Below, piece by piece: positions 42,399 to 52,496 of a DNA stretch of 64,000 nucleotides. Under the pieces are notes generated by a model that was not told the origin of the DNA, ran no database searches, and saw only the letters and a program-made list of their open reading frames with translations. Positions within the stretch are counted from its first letter, which is position 1; each line of letters opens with the position of its first letter. This DNA is from Desulfobacteraceae bacterium Eth-SRB1 (lineage in GTDB: Bacteria; Desulfobacterota; Desulfobacteria; Desulfobacterales; ETH-SRB1). Both the position numbers and the translations under genes were made by a program. The stretch spans positions 1,059,127-1,123,126 of the forward strand of contig RPGP01000040.1 in assembly GCA_004193555.1 (NCBI GenBank). The letters run 5' to 3'.

Positions 42399-43730
42399 AT
42401 TTACCTGATAAATACATTCAACCCTCACTGGGAAGGGCAAGCTCTGCCTGAATGGACGTGGCCAAAACGGCGCGTTTTCGAATATATGCTGAAGTTGATA
42501 GATGGCTCCCTCTCATTAGGTATTGGAGGATTGCGGAGAATAGGAAAGACAACCCTTCTAAAACAATTAGTGGGGGAACTAAGCGCAAACAGGATTCCGG
42601 CCAAAAGGATATGCTACTTCCAGTTTGACAGGGATCTTGTTTTGAAAGATGATAATGTCCTGGAAAGGGTGCTGGACGCGTATCTTTTGGATTTCCTTGA
42701 TGAATCCATTGGACGTATCAAGGAGAAAACATACATTTTCTTAGATGAAATTCAGCTTGTTCCTCGCTGGTCTGACATCGCTAAACGGTATTTAGACCGA
42801 GATCCCGCGCTTACTTTTGTGGTTTCCGGATCATCCTCTTTGCTGCTGGAATCGGAATCAGCAGAAAGCCTGGCCGGCCGGCTTGATATGCTGCGTCTGT
42901 CCCCACCTGATTTCAGGGATTACATGACGATCAATGGACTTCAACCACCGCCTGAGTTTAAAATTGATCCCGGCTTGCGAAAGATCCCCACTGAAACAGC
43001 CCTTTTTTACGGGGCGAACAGGTCCCGTCTTACCAGGGCATATCTCGACTATTTGAGGTGGGGTGGCTTTCCCCAGTTAAAGGAACTCGATGATGAGGAA
43101 TCCAGACGTCGCTATATTAAAGAGGTGGTTGTCGAAAAAATACTGAGATACGATCTTCCCGCCCGTTTTGGAGGTGAAAATCCTATTGACCTGGAAATGC
43201 TTTATGGAATCTACCTCAGTGAATATGGACAGCTAATAGAATACAACACCCTTGCCGGGGACGTCGGGGTTTCCACAGGCAGGCTAAAGAGGCTTACTGA
43301 GGCATTGATGGCCGGATATCTTGTACAATACTGTTTTAACTATACACGTTCCAAAAGAAAATCCGGAAGGACAGGGAAAAAAGTCTATCTGAGTACTCCC
43401 TCCCTTGCAGCACACCGGTATGGACCGCTGGATACTTTTCCCGAAATATTAGGGAGGATTGTAGAAAATGATGTGTTTCTTCGCCTGAGAGAAATGGATG
43501 AAATCTTGACATTCTGGAGGGTTGGCAGGCAGGAAATTGATTTCATCTTTCATGTGCAGGATGTAGCGTTCCCTGTGGAATGTAAAACCGGGCGTTTAAG
43601 ATTCAATGGTACCCGTTTAATCCGGTCTCTGGCAGAAAAGTGGGGGGCGCCCTTTTCAGTGATGGTTACATCCGATACATTCGATTTTTCAGACCCGTCG
43701 ATCCTGCGTGTTCCGGCCTTTATGCTATGA
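42399..43730 (+). CDS. AAA-type ATPase with DUF4143-like C-terminus
   Basis: LGIGGLRRIGKTTLLKQLV, TYIFLDEIQLVPRWSDIAKRYLD, VVSGSSSLLLESE, RQEIDFIFHVQDVAFPVECK. Confidence 0.83.
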   Translation: MYLINTFNPHWEGQALPEWTWPKRRVFEYMLKLIDGSLSLGIGGLRRIGKTTLLKQLVGELSANRIPAKRICYFQFDRDLVLKDDNVLERVLDAYLLDFLDESIGRIKEKTYIFLDEIQLVPRWSDIAKRYLDRDPALTFVVSGSSSLLLESESAESLAGRLDMLRLSPPDFRDYMTINGLQPPPEFKIDPGLRKIPTETALFYGANRSRLTRAYLDYLRWGGFPQLKELDDEESRRRYIKEVVVEKILRYDLPARFGGENPIDLEMLYGIYLSEYGQLIEYNTLAGDVGVSTGRLKRLTEALMAGYLVQYCFNYTRSKRKSGRTGKKVYLSTPSLAAHRYGPLDTFPEILGRIVENDVFLRLREMDEILTFWRVGRQEIDFIFHVQDVAFPVECKTGRLRFNGTRLIRSLAEKWGAPFSVMVTSDTFDFSDPSILRVPAFML

Positions 43731-43819
43731 GAGAGAAGGAATTGCCCAACCCCGGGTTCTTTTGCAAGCAAGGTTGAACGATGCAAGCCTGGTCGGGATA
43801 AACATAATTCTGTCCATAG

Positions 43820-43930
43820 GAGAGCGAATCCTTCATCAGAGCGGTCATGGATAATCTTCCTATAGGTGTGGCTGTGAACTCTGTCGATCCCATTGCGGAT
43901 TTTGGATTGCCTGCCCTTTGGAATGCATAG
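43820..43930 (+). pseudogene. PAS-kinase-like fragment
   Basis: ESESFIRAVMDNLPIGVAVNSVDPIADFGLPALWNA*, resembling an internal PAS segment, bounded by stops. Confidence 0.45.
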
Positions 43931-44035
43931 CATATTCCACTGGGGATGGTTTTGCTATGTTTTGGTTGACTATTGCTGTATTTTTAAATAGTTATAATGT
44001 GTTCAGTTGTTTTTAGTGAAATTGGAGGTTTTTAA

Positions 44036-46051
44036 ATGGGCAAAAAGCCGACGTATGAAGAACTGGAACAAAGAATCAAGGGGTTAGAGGCAAAAGCTCT
44101 TGAAGGCAAACAGGCGGAAGAGGCACCGCAAGAGAGCGAAAGGTTTCTCCAGGATGTTTTCAACGCAATCAAAGACGGGATCAGTGTATTGGATCTCAAC
44201 CTGAAAATTGTTCGTGTTAATCCGTGGATCGAGGAGATGTACTCAAAAGAGGGAAAGTTCGCTGAAAGGAAGTGTTACGAGGTCTATCAGAAGAGAGACA
44301 CCCCTTGTCCCTGGTGTCCATCTCTGAAGGCCATTGAAACAGGAGAAACCCATAACACAATCGTGCCTTATCCTTCAGAGGAAAATCCCACTGGGTGGAT
44401 TGATCTCTCGTCTTTTCCCCTTAGAAATATCGAAGGTGATATTGTTGGTGTCATTGAATATGCGAAAGACATCACCGAGCGTAAGCGTGCAGAGGAGGAG
44501 TTGCGGAACAGTGAAAAAAGACTTGAACAAGCCGTTGAGGGAAATTCGGTCCCAACCTTTATCATTGACATCAATCACACCATCACACACTGGAACAAGG
44601 CATGTGAAAATTTAACCGGTTTTTCCGCTTCTGAAGCGGTGGGTACAAAAAAACAATGGCTTGCTTTCTATCATGAAGAAAGACCGGTTATGGCAGATTT
44701 TATAGTGGATGGGTCGACAGAGGAAGAAATGGTCGAACGTTATAAGCATATTAGCTATAATAAATCTACTCTGATTGAAGGGGCGTATGAAGGTGAAAAC
44801 TTTTATCCTGATTTGGGAGAAAAAGGCAAATGGATTTTCTTTACAGCGGCGCCATTGATAGACCAACAGGGAAAGATTGTTGGCGCGATAGAAACTTTCC
44901 AGGACGTCAGCAAGCGCAAGCAGGCAGAGGAGAAAATAAAGGAGTATTCTGAGAGTCTGGAGAATATGGTGGAAGTGAGAACCAAAGAACTCAGACGCGC
45001 CCTCTATGACACAGAGGAGGAAAGGGACAAAATAGACGGCATCCTCAAGTCTATTGCCGACGGCCTCATAGTCACCGACCAATACAACAGAATAATCTTA
45101 ATGAACCGGGTTGCTGAAGAACTTTTGGGTGTCCGCTTCAGCGAAGTGATTGACCGGCCCATCGATGTTGCCACCCGTGATAAGAGCTTAAAAGAATTTT
45201 TCAAATCCACCCCGGACAAAACAAAGACAGAACTTTTTCTTGACTTTGAACTTCCGGGAAAAGATAAAAAACATCCACGGATCATACGGGCAAAGAGAAC
45301 GCCCATAAAAGATAAGAAAAGTGCGTATGTCGGAACTATAATCCTTATGGAAGATGTAACACGGGAACATGAAATAGACCGCATGAAGACAGAATTAATC
45401 TCCACAGCGGCCCATGAGCTGAAGACGCCGCTGACCTCCATCCAGGGGTATTCTGAACTTCTCATATCGCGCGATGATATTCAGGAAAAAGAGACAAAGG
45501 AGTTTTTGACATATATCAACGACCGGTCAAGACACCTCGCCGCCATTGTCAACAACATGCTGTACATATTAAACATTGAATCAGGCCTTGGAATTCAAAT
45601 AAAAAAAGAATCCGTGGATATGACAAAATTGATCAGAGAAAGCGTATCTGCATTTCAGGAGCGTTACCCTGACTGTGTGTTTAAAATTGATTTACCCGAA
45701 GGAAAAGACAGCATAAGCCTGGACAGAGAGAAGATGGGGCTGGTTTTAGAAAATCTTCTCAGTAATGCCGTCAAATTTTCTTCCAGCAACACAGCGGTCG
45801 CAATAAGAGGGGAAAAGACAGACAAATACTACCAGCTATTCATAGAAGATGAAGGAATCGGCATGACCACTGAACAGGCCGATAAGGTATTCGACAAGTT
45901 CTACCGGGCTGACATGTCCAGCACCGCCGTCGAGGGCGCCGGTTTGGGCATGACGATTGTAAAATATATCATTGAAGCTCACAACGGAACAATCCATGTA
46001 AAAAGCCAGCATGGGAAAGGAACGGTCGTTAAATTTTTATTAAAAATTTAA
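44036..46051 (+). CDS. multi-PAS sensor histidine kinase
   Basis: [20 protein letters not shown] coiled coil, PAS/PAC segments, STAAHELKTPLTSIQGYSELL H-box, GAGLGMTIVKYIIEAHNG. Confidence 0.9.
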   Translation: MGKKPTYEELEQRIKGLEAKALEGKQAEEAPQESERFLQDVFNAIKDGISVLDLNLKIVRVNPWIEEMYSKEGKFAERKCYEVYQKRDTPCPWCPSLKAIETGETHNTIVPYPSEENPTGWIDLSSFPLRNIEGDIVGVIEYAKDITERKRAEEELRNSEKRLEQAVEGNSVPTFIIDINHTITHWNKACENLTGFSASEAVGTKKQWLAFYHEERPVMADFIVDGSTEEEMVERYKHISYNKSTLIEGAYEGENFYPDLGEKGKWIFFTAAPLIDQQGKIVGAIETFQDVSKRKQAEEKIKEYSESLENMVEVRTKELRRALYDTEEERDKIDGILKSIADGLIVTDQYNRIILMNRVAEELLGVRFSEVIDRPIDVATRDKSLKEFFKSTPDKTKTELFLDFELPGKDKKHPRIIRAKRTPIKDKKSAYVGTIILMEDVTREHEIDRMKTELISTAAHELKTPLTSIQGYSELLISRDDIQEKETKEFLTYINDRSRHLAAIVNNMLYILNIESGLGIQIKKESVDMTKLIRESVSAFQERYPDCVFKIDLPEGKDSISLDREKMGLVLENLLSNAVKFSSSNTAVAIRGEKTDKYYQLFIEDEGIGMTTEQADKVFDKFYRADMSSTAVEGAGLGMTIVKYIIEAHNGTIHVKSQHGKGTVVKFLLKI

Positions 46052-46061
46052 CGATTGCGAA

Positions 46062-46163
46062 ATGGAATGGGAAGAGGGCCTTGCCGCCGGCACTGACGAC
46101 TATTTTGCAAAACCTTTCAGTTTGTTGGCATTGATAAAGAAGGTTGCAGAGCTGATTGGATAG
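46062..46163 (+). pseudogene. C-terminal fragment of a response-regulator receiver domain
   Basis: MEWEEGLAAGTDDYFAKPFSLLALIKKVAELIG*. Confidence 0.55.
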
Positions 46164-46225
46164 AAACTTGAGTAATAATTTAAGCAATTGACTAAAGGAG
46201 TTTCCAATGAAAAATGTAAAATATA

Positions 46226-46504
46226 ATGGCCTGCGCTCTTTTGCGGGAACTCCACTTTATTGAAGACACAACAGGTAATAAGACAGCGTTTTATTACCTG
46301 CGGGACAAAGAAAAACATGAAGTCGATTTTTTCATTATCATTGAAAACAGGCCGGCAAAATTGATTGGAGTAAAAGTAAGTGACGATAAATTTTCTTCAT
46401 CATTGTTTCGTTTTTACAGCTTTCTAAAAGATGCGGCGTTGCTCCAGATTGTTTATAAACTAAAACACAAAAAGACAAAGGGTCCGGTTGCCTTTGTCTT
46501 CTAA
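46226..46504 (+). pseudogene. C-terminal fragment of a DUF4143-type ATPase
   Basis: ELHFIEDTTGNKTAFYYLRDKEKHEVDFFIIIENRPAKLIGVKVSDDKFSSSL. Confidence 0.6.
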
Positions 46505-46673
46505 AAATGAGTAAAATTATAAATATATTAGGAAAGATAGACACCAGGGGGTGATATTATGCAAGAACGTATCTCAATTGATTCAAAAGCATGGTAATTG
46601 GTGTTTTCTCCTTTCACTAATGATAAAATATAGTGGAAGAAATCAAAGCTGGAGGCGATTTTATATGGTTAAT

Positions 46674-46722
46674 AAAGGCTCATACACAATGCAAAAGATA
46701 TGAATGTGTATGAGCCTTTTTT
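46674..46722 (+). terminator. strong hairpin terminator
   Basis: AAAGGCTCATACACA-loop-TGTGTATGAGCCTTTTTT. Confidence 0.8.
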
Positions 46723-46749
46723 GTTTTTAGTGAAATTGGAGGTTTTTTA

Positions 46750-48330
46750 ATGGGCAAAAAGCCGACGTATGAAGAGCTGGAACAAAGAATCAAGGGGTTA
46801 GAGGCAAAAGTTCTTGAGAGCAGGCAGGCGGAGGAGATGTTGACCAGATACAGGGCCATGTTTGAAAACAATCCTGTTCAAACCGTAGTGGTGGACAATG
46901 AAGGGAAAATCAAGGACGTCAACCTGGCAAAAAAGAATTCATGCGAGAGGATGCCTGATATTGGTGATGTGATGTATAAAGATTATGCGGGAAAGCATGA
47001 GATTGACATGCATGCCAGGCTGATGAAATGTATCCAATCACACAGAATAAAAAAATTTGATAAACTAAGATACGGGGACAGGTTTTTATCTGTAACGATA
47101 GCTCCGTTCTCCAGGGGAGCTATCATTACATCTGAAGACATTACCGAGATAAAACACTCAGAGGAGCAAAATCGGAAAAGCTTGACCATGCTGCAGACGA
47201 TTTTTGATGGAGTTCGAGATCCTTTGATTACAGTTGAAAGAGACCTGTCTGTTAAGATGCTCAACAGGGCTGCTTGTGAGTACCATCAGGTAACCGAACC
47301 CGAGGATGTCCTCGGGAAGCCATGTTATAAGGCATTCAAGGGAAGGTCAGTTCCGTGTAAGGGGTGCAACATTCCTTCGGCGGTTTCAAACGGTAAGGAT
47401 GCAACCTTCGAACAAAAAGGGAACAAGGGGTCCAGTATATCGGAAAAGGTTGCCATATATAGTCTGAAAGGAAAGGATAGTGGACTTGGGGCCGCCATTA
47501 TCCAGATAACCGACATGACAGAGGCAAGGCGAACAGAGAGGCAACTCATGAAGAGCGAAAAGCTGTCCTCCCTTGGTCTTCTCGTATCAGGCATTGCCCA
47601 TGAGATAAATAACCCCAACAACTTCATCAGCTTCAACATCCCTATCCTTCGGGATTACCTAAAGGAGCTGATACCCATCATTGATGATTATGTTGAGGGT
47701 CATCAGGATTTTGCACTGTTCGGTATGTCTTACCCTGAATTCCGTAAGGATATCTTTAAACTCCTGGATAACATGGAACATGGCTCCCATAGAATCAATG
47801 CCACGGTGTCCAGGCTGAAAGAGTTTACCCAAAGGAGGGATCGGGGGGAAAAGCGTCGGGTTGACCTGAAGGAGGTGATAGAAAAGGGGATTGCCATTTG
47901 CAAATCCCAGATAGATAAGATGGTTAAATTTCTTGAAGTATCTATTCCCGAAGACCTGCCCCCGATTTTCACCGATCCCCAGTCTCTCGAGCAGGTATTG
48001 ATCAACCTTCTGCTCAATGCTGCCCAGGCCGCAGACAAAGAAGATTCCCGGGTAAGGATCAATGTTGTGCCGGGAAAAACAAGACGGGATCATTTAATGA
48101 TCGAGGTGAGTGACAATGGCTGCGGCATGGATGATGAAACCATAAAGAAAATATTTGACCCCTTCTTTACGAACAAAACACCCGGGACGGGAACCGGTCT
48201 GGGCCTGTATGTTTGTCATAACCTCATTGACGGGCTCGGGGGGCGGATCAAGGTAAAGAGTGCGCCTGGTGAAGGAAGCACCTTTCAGATAATATTACGC
48301 AATGTGAAAAGACAGACCAGGAAGCAATAA
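46750..48330 (+). CDS. PAS sensor histidine kinase
   Basis: Same N-terminus [42 protein letters not shown]-box; [20 protein letters not shown]. Confidence 0.9.
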   Translation: MGKKPTYEELEQRIKGLEAKVLESRQAEEMLTRYRAMFENNPVQTVVVDNEGKIKDVNLAKKNSCERMPDIGDVMYKDYAGKHEIDMHARLMKCIQSHRIKKFDKLRYGDRFLSVTIAPFSRGAIITSEDITEIKHSEEQNRKSLTMLQTIFDGVRDPLITVERDLSVKMLNRAACEYHQVTEPEDVLGKPCYKAFKGRSVPCKGCNIPSAVSNGKDATFEQKGNKGSSISEKVAIYSLKGKDSGLGAAIIQITDMTEARRTERQLMKSEKLSSLGLLVSGIAHEINNPNNFISFNIPILRDYLKELIPIIDDYVEGHQDFALFGMSYPEFRKDIFKLLDNMEHGSHRINATVSRLKEFTQRRDRGEKRRVDLKEVIEKGIAICKSQIDKMVKFLEVSIPEDLPPIFTDPQSLEQVLINLLLNAAQAADKEDSRVRINVVPGKTRRDHLMIEVSDNGCGMDDETIKKIFDPFFTNKTPGTGTGLGLYVCHNLIDGLGGRIKVKSAPGEGSTFQIILRNVKRQTRKQ

Positions 48331-48405
48331 TAGGGGATTTGAAACTGGAAACTACTTTTCGCTTGTTATGAACGATGCCGCAATTACTAATTGAGGATAT
48401 TCAAA

Positions 48406-49776
48406 GTGGATAAGAACATACTTGTTATTGACGATGAGCAGGCCTTTCTGGATAGCGTCAGGAGAGGATTGATTTCCTCCGGTCTTGAAAATGTGCAACT
48501 TGAGAGTGATCCCGGAAAAGCGGTGGCCCTTTTTGAAAAGGGAGAGGCCTTTGATATCGCCCTGATCGATATAGCCATGCCGGGCATAGGTGGTATGGAG
48601 CTGCTGGAATCAATCAAGAAAATCAGCCTTACCACAGAATGTATTATGGTCACGGCAATTGACGAGGCCAGGATTGCGGTGGAATGTCTGAAAAAGGGGG
48701 CCTATGACTACCTGGTGAAGCCGATCTCCAGAGATGATCTGGTCTCGGCAATAAATCGTGCCCTGGAAAGGAAACGGCTGCTTGATATTCTTGATCTCGG
48801 GAAAAAGAAGATCCTGCCACGGCTGATACACCCAGAAGTCTTTAAGCCTATGGTAACAAGGTCTGCCAGGATACTCAGGATCTTTAAGGAGGCAGAACTC
48901 CATGCCGGGAGCGATGTGCCTGTTTTGATCACCGGAGAGAGTGGTACCGGCAAAGAACTTCTGGCCAGGGCCATTCATGCGGCCAGCCCCAGGGCCAAAT
49001 TCTCCTTTGTCCCGGTCAACATGGCCTCGCTTACGGGCAGCCTGTTTGATGCCGAATTTTTTGGCCACACCAGGGGCGCCTTTACAGGGGCAGAGAAGGA
49101 ACGTAAGGGTTATCTGGGATATACGAACCGTGGGACCCTGTTTTTGGATGAGATAGGCAGTTTGCCCCTCGAGCTTCAAGGAAAACTGTTGCGGGTTTTA
49201 CAGGAAGGAGAATACAGCAAGTTAGGGATCAGCAAGCCTCAAAAAGTGGATGTTCGCTTTATCACAGCCACCAATGCGGATCCGGACCGGTTGATGGCAA
49301 AAGGGATGTTTCGAAAAGATCTCTACTACCGGCTCAGGGGGGCATGGCTTCATCTGCCGCCTCTCAAGGAAAGGGAGGAGGACATCCCTCTGCTGACAAA
49401 GAAATTCCTGGATGAATTCTGTGGTGTTAGTGAAAGCAGTAGCATTGAAGAAGAAGCCATGTCCGTTCTTATGGACTATGACTATCCCGGAAATATCAGG
49501 GAACTCAAGTCTATTCTCCAGTCGGCAGTGAACCTGGCCAAGGGCAGGCCCATCTCTGCAAATCAATTTCCTGATCATTTACAAAAGCGAAAAGCGATAT
49601 CAAGCCATGACCCTCAGATAGGATTTGAACCTGTTACTCCACTTTCAGAAGTGGAAAAGGCACATATTTTCAAGGTCTATGCCGGGACAAGGAGAAACAA
49701 GGTTCAGTCTGCAAGGGTCCTGGGTATCGGTCTGAACACGCTCCGCAGGAGACTGAGATCTTACGGAGTGGAGTAG
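48406..49776 (+). CDS. sigma-54-dependent response regulator (REC-AAA-HTH)
   Basis: ILVIDDEQAFLDSVRRG, ITGESGTGKELLARAIH, GAFTGAEKERKGYLG, Fis-like C-terminus RNKVQSARVLGIGLNTLRRRLRSYG. Confidence 0.93.
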   Translation: MDKNILVIDDEQAFLDSVRRGLISSGLENVQLESDPGKAVALFEKGEAFDIALIDIAMPGIGGMELLESIKKISLTTECIMVTAIDEARIAVECLKKGAYDYLVKPISRDDLVSAINRALERKRLLDILDLGKKKILPRLIHPEVFKPMVTRSARILRIFKEAELHAGSDVPVLITGESGTGKELLARAIHAASPRAKFSFVPVNMASLTGSLFDAEFFGHTRGAFTGAEKERKGYLGYTNRGTLFLDEIGSLPLELQGKLLRVLQEGEYSKLGISKPQKVDVRFITATNADPDRLMAKGMFRKDLYYRLRGAWLHLPPLKEREEDIPLLTKKFLDEFCGVSESSSIEEEAMSVLMDYDYPGNIRELKSILQSAVNLAKGRPISANQFPDHLQKRKAISSHDPQIGFEPVTPLSEVEKAHIFKVYAGTRRNKVQSARVLGIGLNTLRRRLRSYGVE

Positions 49777-49999
49777 TTTCGAATTTCCAGCAGCCAGTTT
49801 CCAGAATAGACCATCCCAAAATGGCACTATAGCCTATAACTATGTGATCTTAAAAAGTTTTATTTGTGGAATATGCCAAATCGGCACATCAACCATACTA
49901 ATCCAAACTTCTGCCGAACAGCTCACCCGCAAAACCTTTCGTATTTAACTTCTTGAATTTACGTGCCTTTTTGTTCGTGTTCCGGAAATATTCCTCCAT

Positions 50000-50015
50000 G
50001 GCACGATAAATGCTT
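50000..50015 (+). promoter_or_regulatory. candidate sigma-54 (-24/-12) promoter
   Basis: TGGCACGATAAATGCT: GG-N10-GC spacing, close to TGGCACGN4TTGCW, 90 bp upstream of the next gene and downstream of a sigma-54 activator gene. Confidence 0.6.
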
Positions 50016-50106
50016 TTCATATCAGAAAAAGGAAGGGGAAACCAAAGCCAGGTCTCGCTGTGGGCTGGAGGCTGGTTCCGGATGTTTTATTTAGGAGGTC
50101 AATCTT

Positions 50107-51606
50107 ATGAACGTACTTGTTGTTGATGATGAAACAGTACAGGTCGAGAGTTTAGCAAGGGGATTGAGGCACAGGGGTTACCAGGTTTTGGAGGCTTTGA
50201 GCGCTGAAGAGGCCCTTAAACACCTTAGTGATAATCACAGTAAGATTGATCTGGTATTGTTAGATTATATCATGCCTGGGATGAACGGCATAGAATTGTT
50301 AAGAAACATTCGCGAAAACTATGGCTTCTTGCCCGTTATAATGATGACGGCATACGGTGAAAAGAATCTGGTAATTGATGCTTTATATAACCGCTGTGAT
50401 AGTTTTATGGAGAAACCCTTTGATCTTGACGAATTGATCCGGGAAATCGAAAAGGCCATGGAAAATCAAAACCTAAGGTCGTTTAAGGATAAGCATTTAA
50501 GAAAAATTGCTGAAAAAGAATTGGATGAGGTAAGCTTTTGGTCTTATGCCGTCTATATTGAGGGCAAACTATTAGTCTCCGGTCTCAATCTGAACAAACT
50601 AACCGATATGGCTATTGACATGTTTGTTGAACTTATGCGGGTCGAGTCGGGATGTCTGATGCTTTTTAATGAAAAGTCTCTGGAGTTGAGCATTAGCTCG
50701 GTTAAAGGCTCAAAACAAAAACACATCCAGGAAGAAAGTAGCATAGAAATAGAAAAGGATGTTGTTAAATGGATTGTTGATTGGAGAAAACCGATTCTGC
50801 TCTCCGATATAGACGAATTGTTCATAAGAGAATTCTTCGGCAAGATGTCGGAAAAAATCGGATTTGAGATCGCTCTATTCTGTCCTCTAATAATGAAGGA
50901 TAAATTTGTAGGTCTGATTAATCTTGGAGAGAAAGAGTCTAAAAAACCATTTAGCCGGAAAGACGCCCGGCTGTTATCCAGCATGAGCGGTCATGTTGCG
51001 GTTGCTATCGAAAATGCAAAATTATACGAGGGGTTGCTCAAAAGCTATCTCAGCACCGTCAGCGCTCTGGCTGAAGCCATAGAGACAAAGGACCCTTATA
51101 CTCGCGGTCATTCTGAACGGGTTTCTAAATATGCTGCTGTTATAGCCAGGGGCATGAATCTCCCTGAATCTGAAATCGAACGTATCAGGATTGCCGGTAT
51201 ATTGCATGATATTGGCAAGATCGGTGTCCAGGAGGGGATCCTCTTGAAATTCGCCCCTCTGACCGATGCTGAATTTGCTGTTATTAAGGAGCATCCTGTT
51301 CTTAGCGCCAGAATAATCGAAAAGGCCGAGTTCCCCTGGGAGATAACATCGTTGGCTCGCCATCATCATGAGCGGTATGGCGGCAACGGGTATCCGGACG
51401 GCCTTAAAGGAGAGGATATCCCGTTAGGAGCCCGCATTCTGGCCGTTGCCGATACCTATGAGGCGCTACTGGCGGACAGGCCATACCGCAGAGGCTTTCC
51501 AAAAGAAAAGGCCTTGGAAATAATTAAAGATGCTGCCGGCACCCAGCTTGATCCGAAAATAGTCCCGGTATTCCTTGAGCTGGTGGAAAAGGGGGAGATT
51601 GAGTAG
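50107..51606 (+). CDS. REC-GAF-HD-GYP response regulator
   Basis: MNVLVVDDETVQVESLARGLRHRG; GILHDIGKIGVQEGIL; HHHERYGGNGYPDGLKGEDIPLGARILAVADTYEA. Confidence 0.9.
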   Translation: MNVLVVDDETVQVESLARGLRHRGYQVLEALSAEEALKHLSDNHSKIDLVLLDYIMPGMNGIELLRNIRENYGFLPVIMMTAYGEKNLVIDALYNRCDSFMEKPFDLDELIREIEKAMENQNLRSFKDKHLRKIAEKELDEVSFWSYAVYIEGKLLVSGLNLNKLTDMAIDMFVELMRVESGCLMLFNEKSLELSISSVKGSKQKHIQEESSIEIEKDVVKWIVDWRKPILLSDIDELFIREFFGKMSEKIGFEIALFCPLIMKDKFVGLINLGEKESKKPFSRKDARLLSSMSGHVAVAIENAKLYEGLLKSYLSTVSALAEAIETKDPYTRGHSERVSKYAAVIARGMNLPESEIERIRIAGILHDIGKIGVQEGILLKFAPLTDAEFAVIKEHPVLSARIIEKAEFPWEITSLARHHHERYGGNGYPDGLKGEDIPLGARILAVADTYEALLADRPYRRGFPKEKALEIIKDAAGTQLDPKIVPVFLELVEKGEIE

Positions 51607-51619
51607 GGATTTTGGATTG

Positions 51620-52435
51620 ATGACATTTACTAACGACCAGGCATTCCATGCCCTCTGGAAAAGAATATTTAAGGAAAGGGGATTGGATCTCAGCCAGTAC
51701 AGGGAGAAATGCCTGAAGCGGAGGATTGATGTAAGGTTGAGGGCAACTGGAGTGGATACCTATATGGAATACATGGTTGTCCTGAAAAGAGACCCCTCGG
51801 AATACGACAGGCTCTTTGATGTTCTCACTATCAATGTGACCGATTTTTTCAGGGACAGCAGCACCTACAGGATAATAGAAGACAAGGTTATCCCGGAATT
51901 GGTATCATTGAAGAAAAAACAGGGGAAGAAAATAATCCGCGTCTGGAGCGCCGCATGTGCCACCGGAGAAGAACCCTATTCCATTGCCATTTTATTCCAC
52001 GAGATATTGCGGGACAGGATAGATGATTTTCTTATCTCTATTTATGCCACAGATATCGACGAGAAAGTCATGAAAAAGGCTAAAAAGGGAGAGTATGAAG
52101 CGGGGTCTGTGTCTAAGGTTGATGAAAAAATACTGAGGCGGTATTTCAACTGCAACCTGAAATACAACCTAAAAGAAGAGATAAAACAGATGGTGAGATT
52201 TAAGCGGCATGATCTGATCTCCGACAGGCCCCTTGTCCACTTAGATATCATACTTTGCAGAAATGTGTTGATATACTTTTCAAGGGACCAGCAGGTAAAA
52301 CTGTTTGATAAATTCTATGAGGCGTTAAATCGAGGCGGATACCTGATACTTGGAAAGACCGAAAGCCTTGCCGGAAAACCGGCAGGGCTATTTCAGCCGG
52401 TGAGTATCAGAGAGAGAATATACAGGAAAAAATGA
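51620..52435 (+). CDS. cheR: chemotaxis protein methyltransferase CheR
   Basis: LTINVTDFFRDSSTYRIIE, VWSAACATGEEPYSIAIL, DIILCRNVLIYFSRDQQ. Confidence 0.94.
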   Translation: MTFTNDQAFHALWKRIFKERGLDLSQYREKCLKRRIDVRLRATGVDTYMEYMVVLKRDPSEYDRLFDVLTINVTDFFRDSSTYRIIEDKVIPELVSLKKKQGKKIIRVWSAACATGEEPYSIAILFHEILRDRIDDFLISIYATDIDEKVMKKAKKGEYEAGSVSKVDEKILRRYFNCNLKYNLKEEIKQMVRFKRHDLISDRPLVHLDIILCRNVLIYFSRDQQVKLFDKFYEALNRGGYLILGKTESLAGKPAGLFQPVSIRERIYRKK

Positions 52436-52496
52436 GCTGTGAGCCAAAAGCACATGACGCAAGACTCGAAGCTTAAATAAGGATAGGGGTGAAAAT

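Noticed and set aside
43550-43933. 127-aa minus-strand ORF downstream of the second ATPase
   Set aside because: Overlaps the ATPase C-terminus antisense; the plus strand instead shows a PAS-like fragment.
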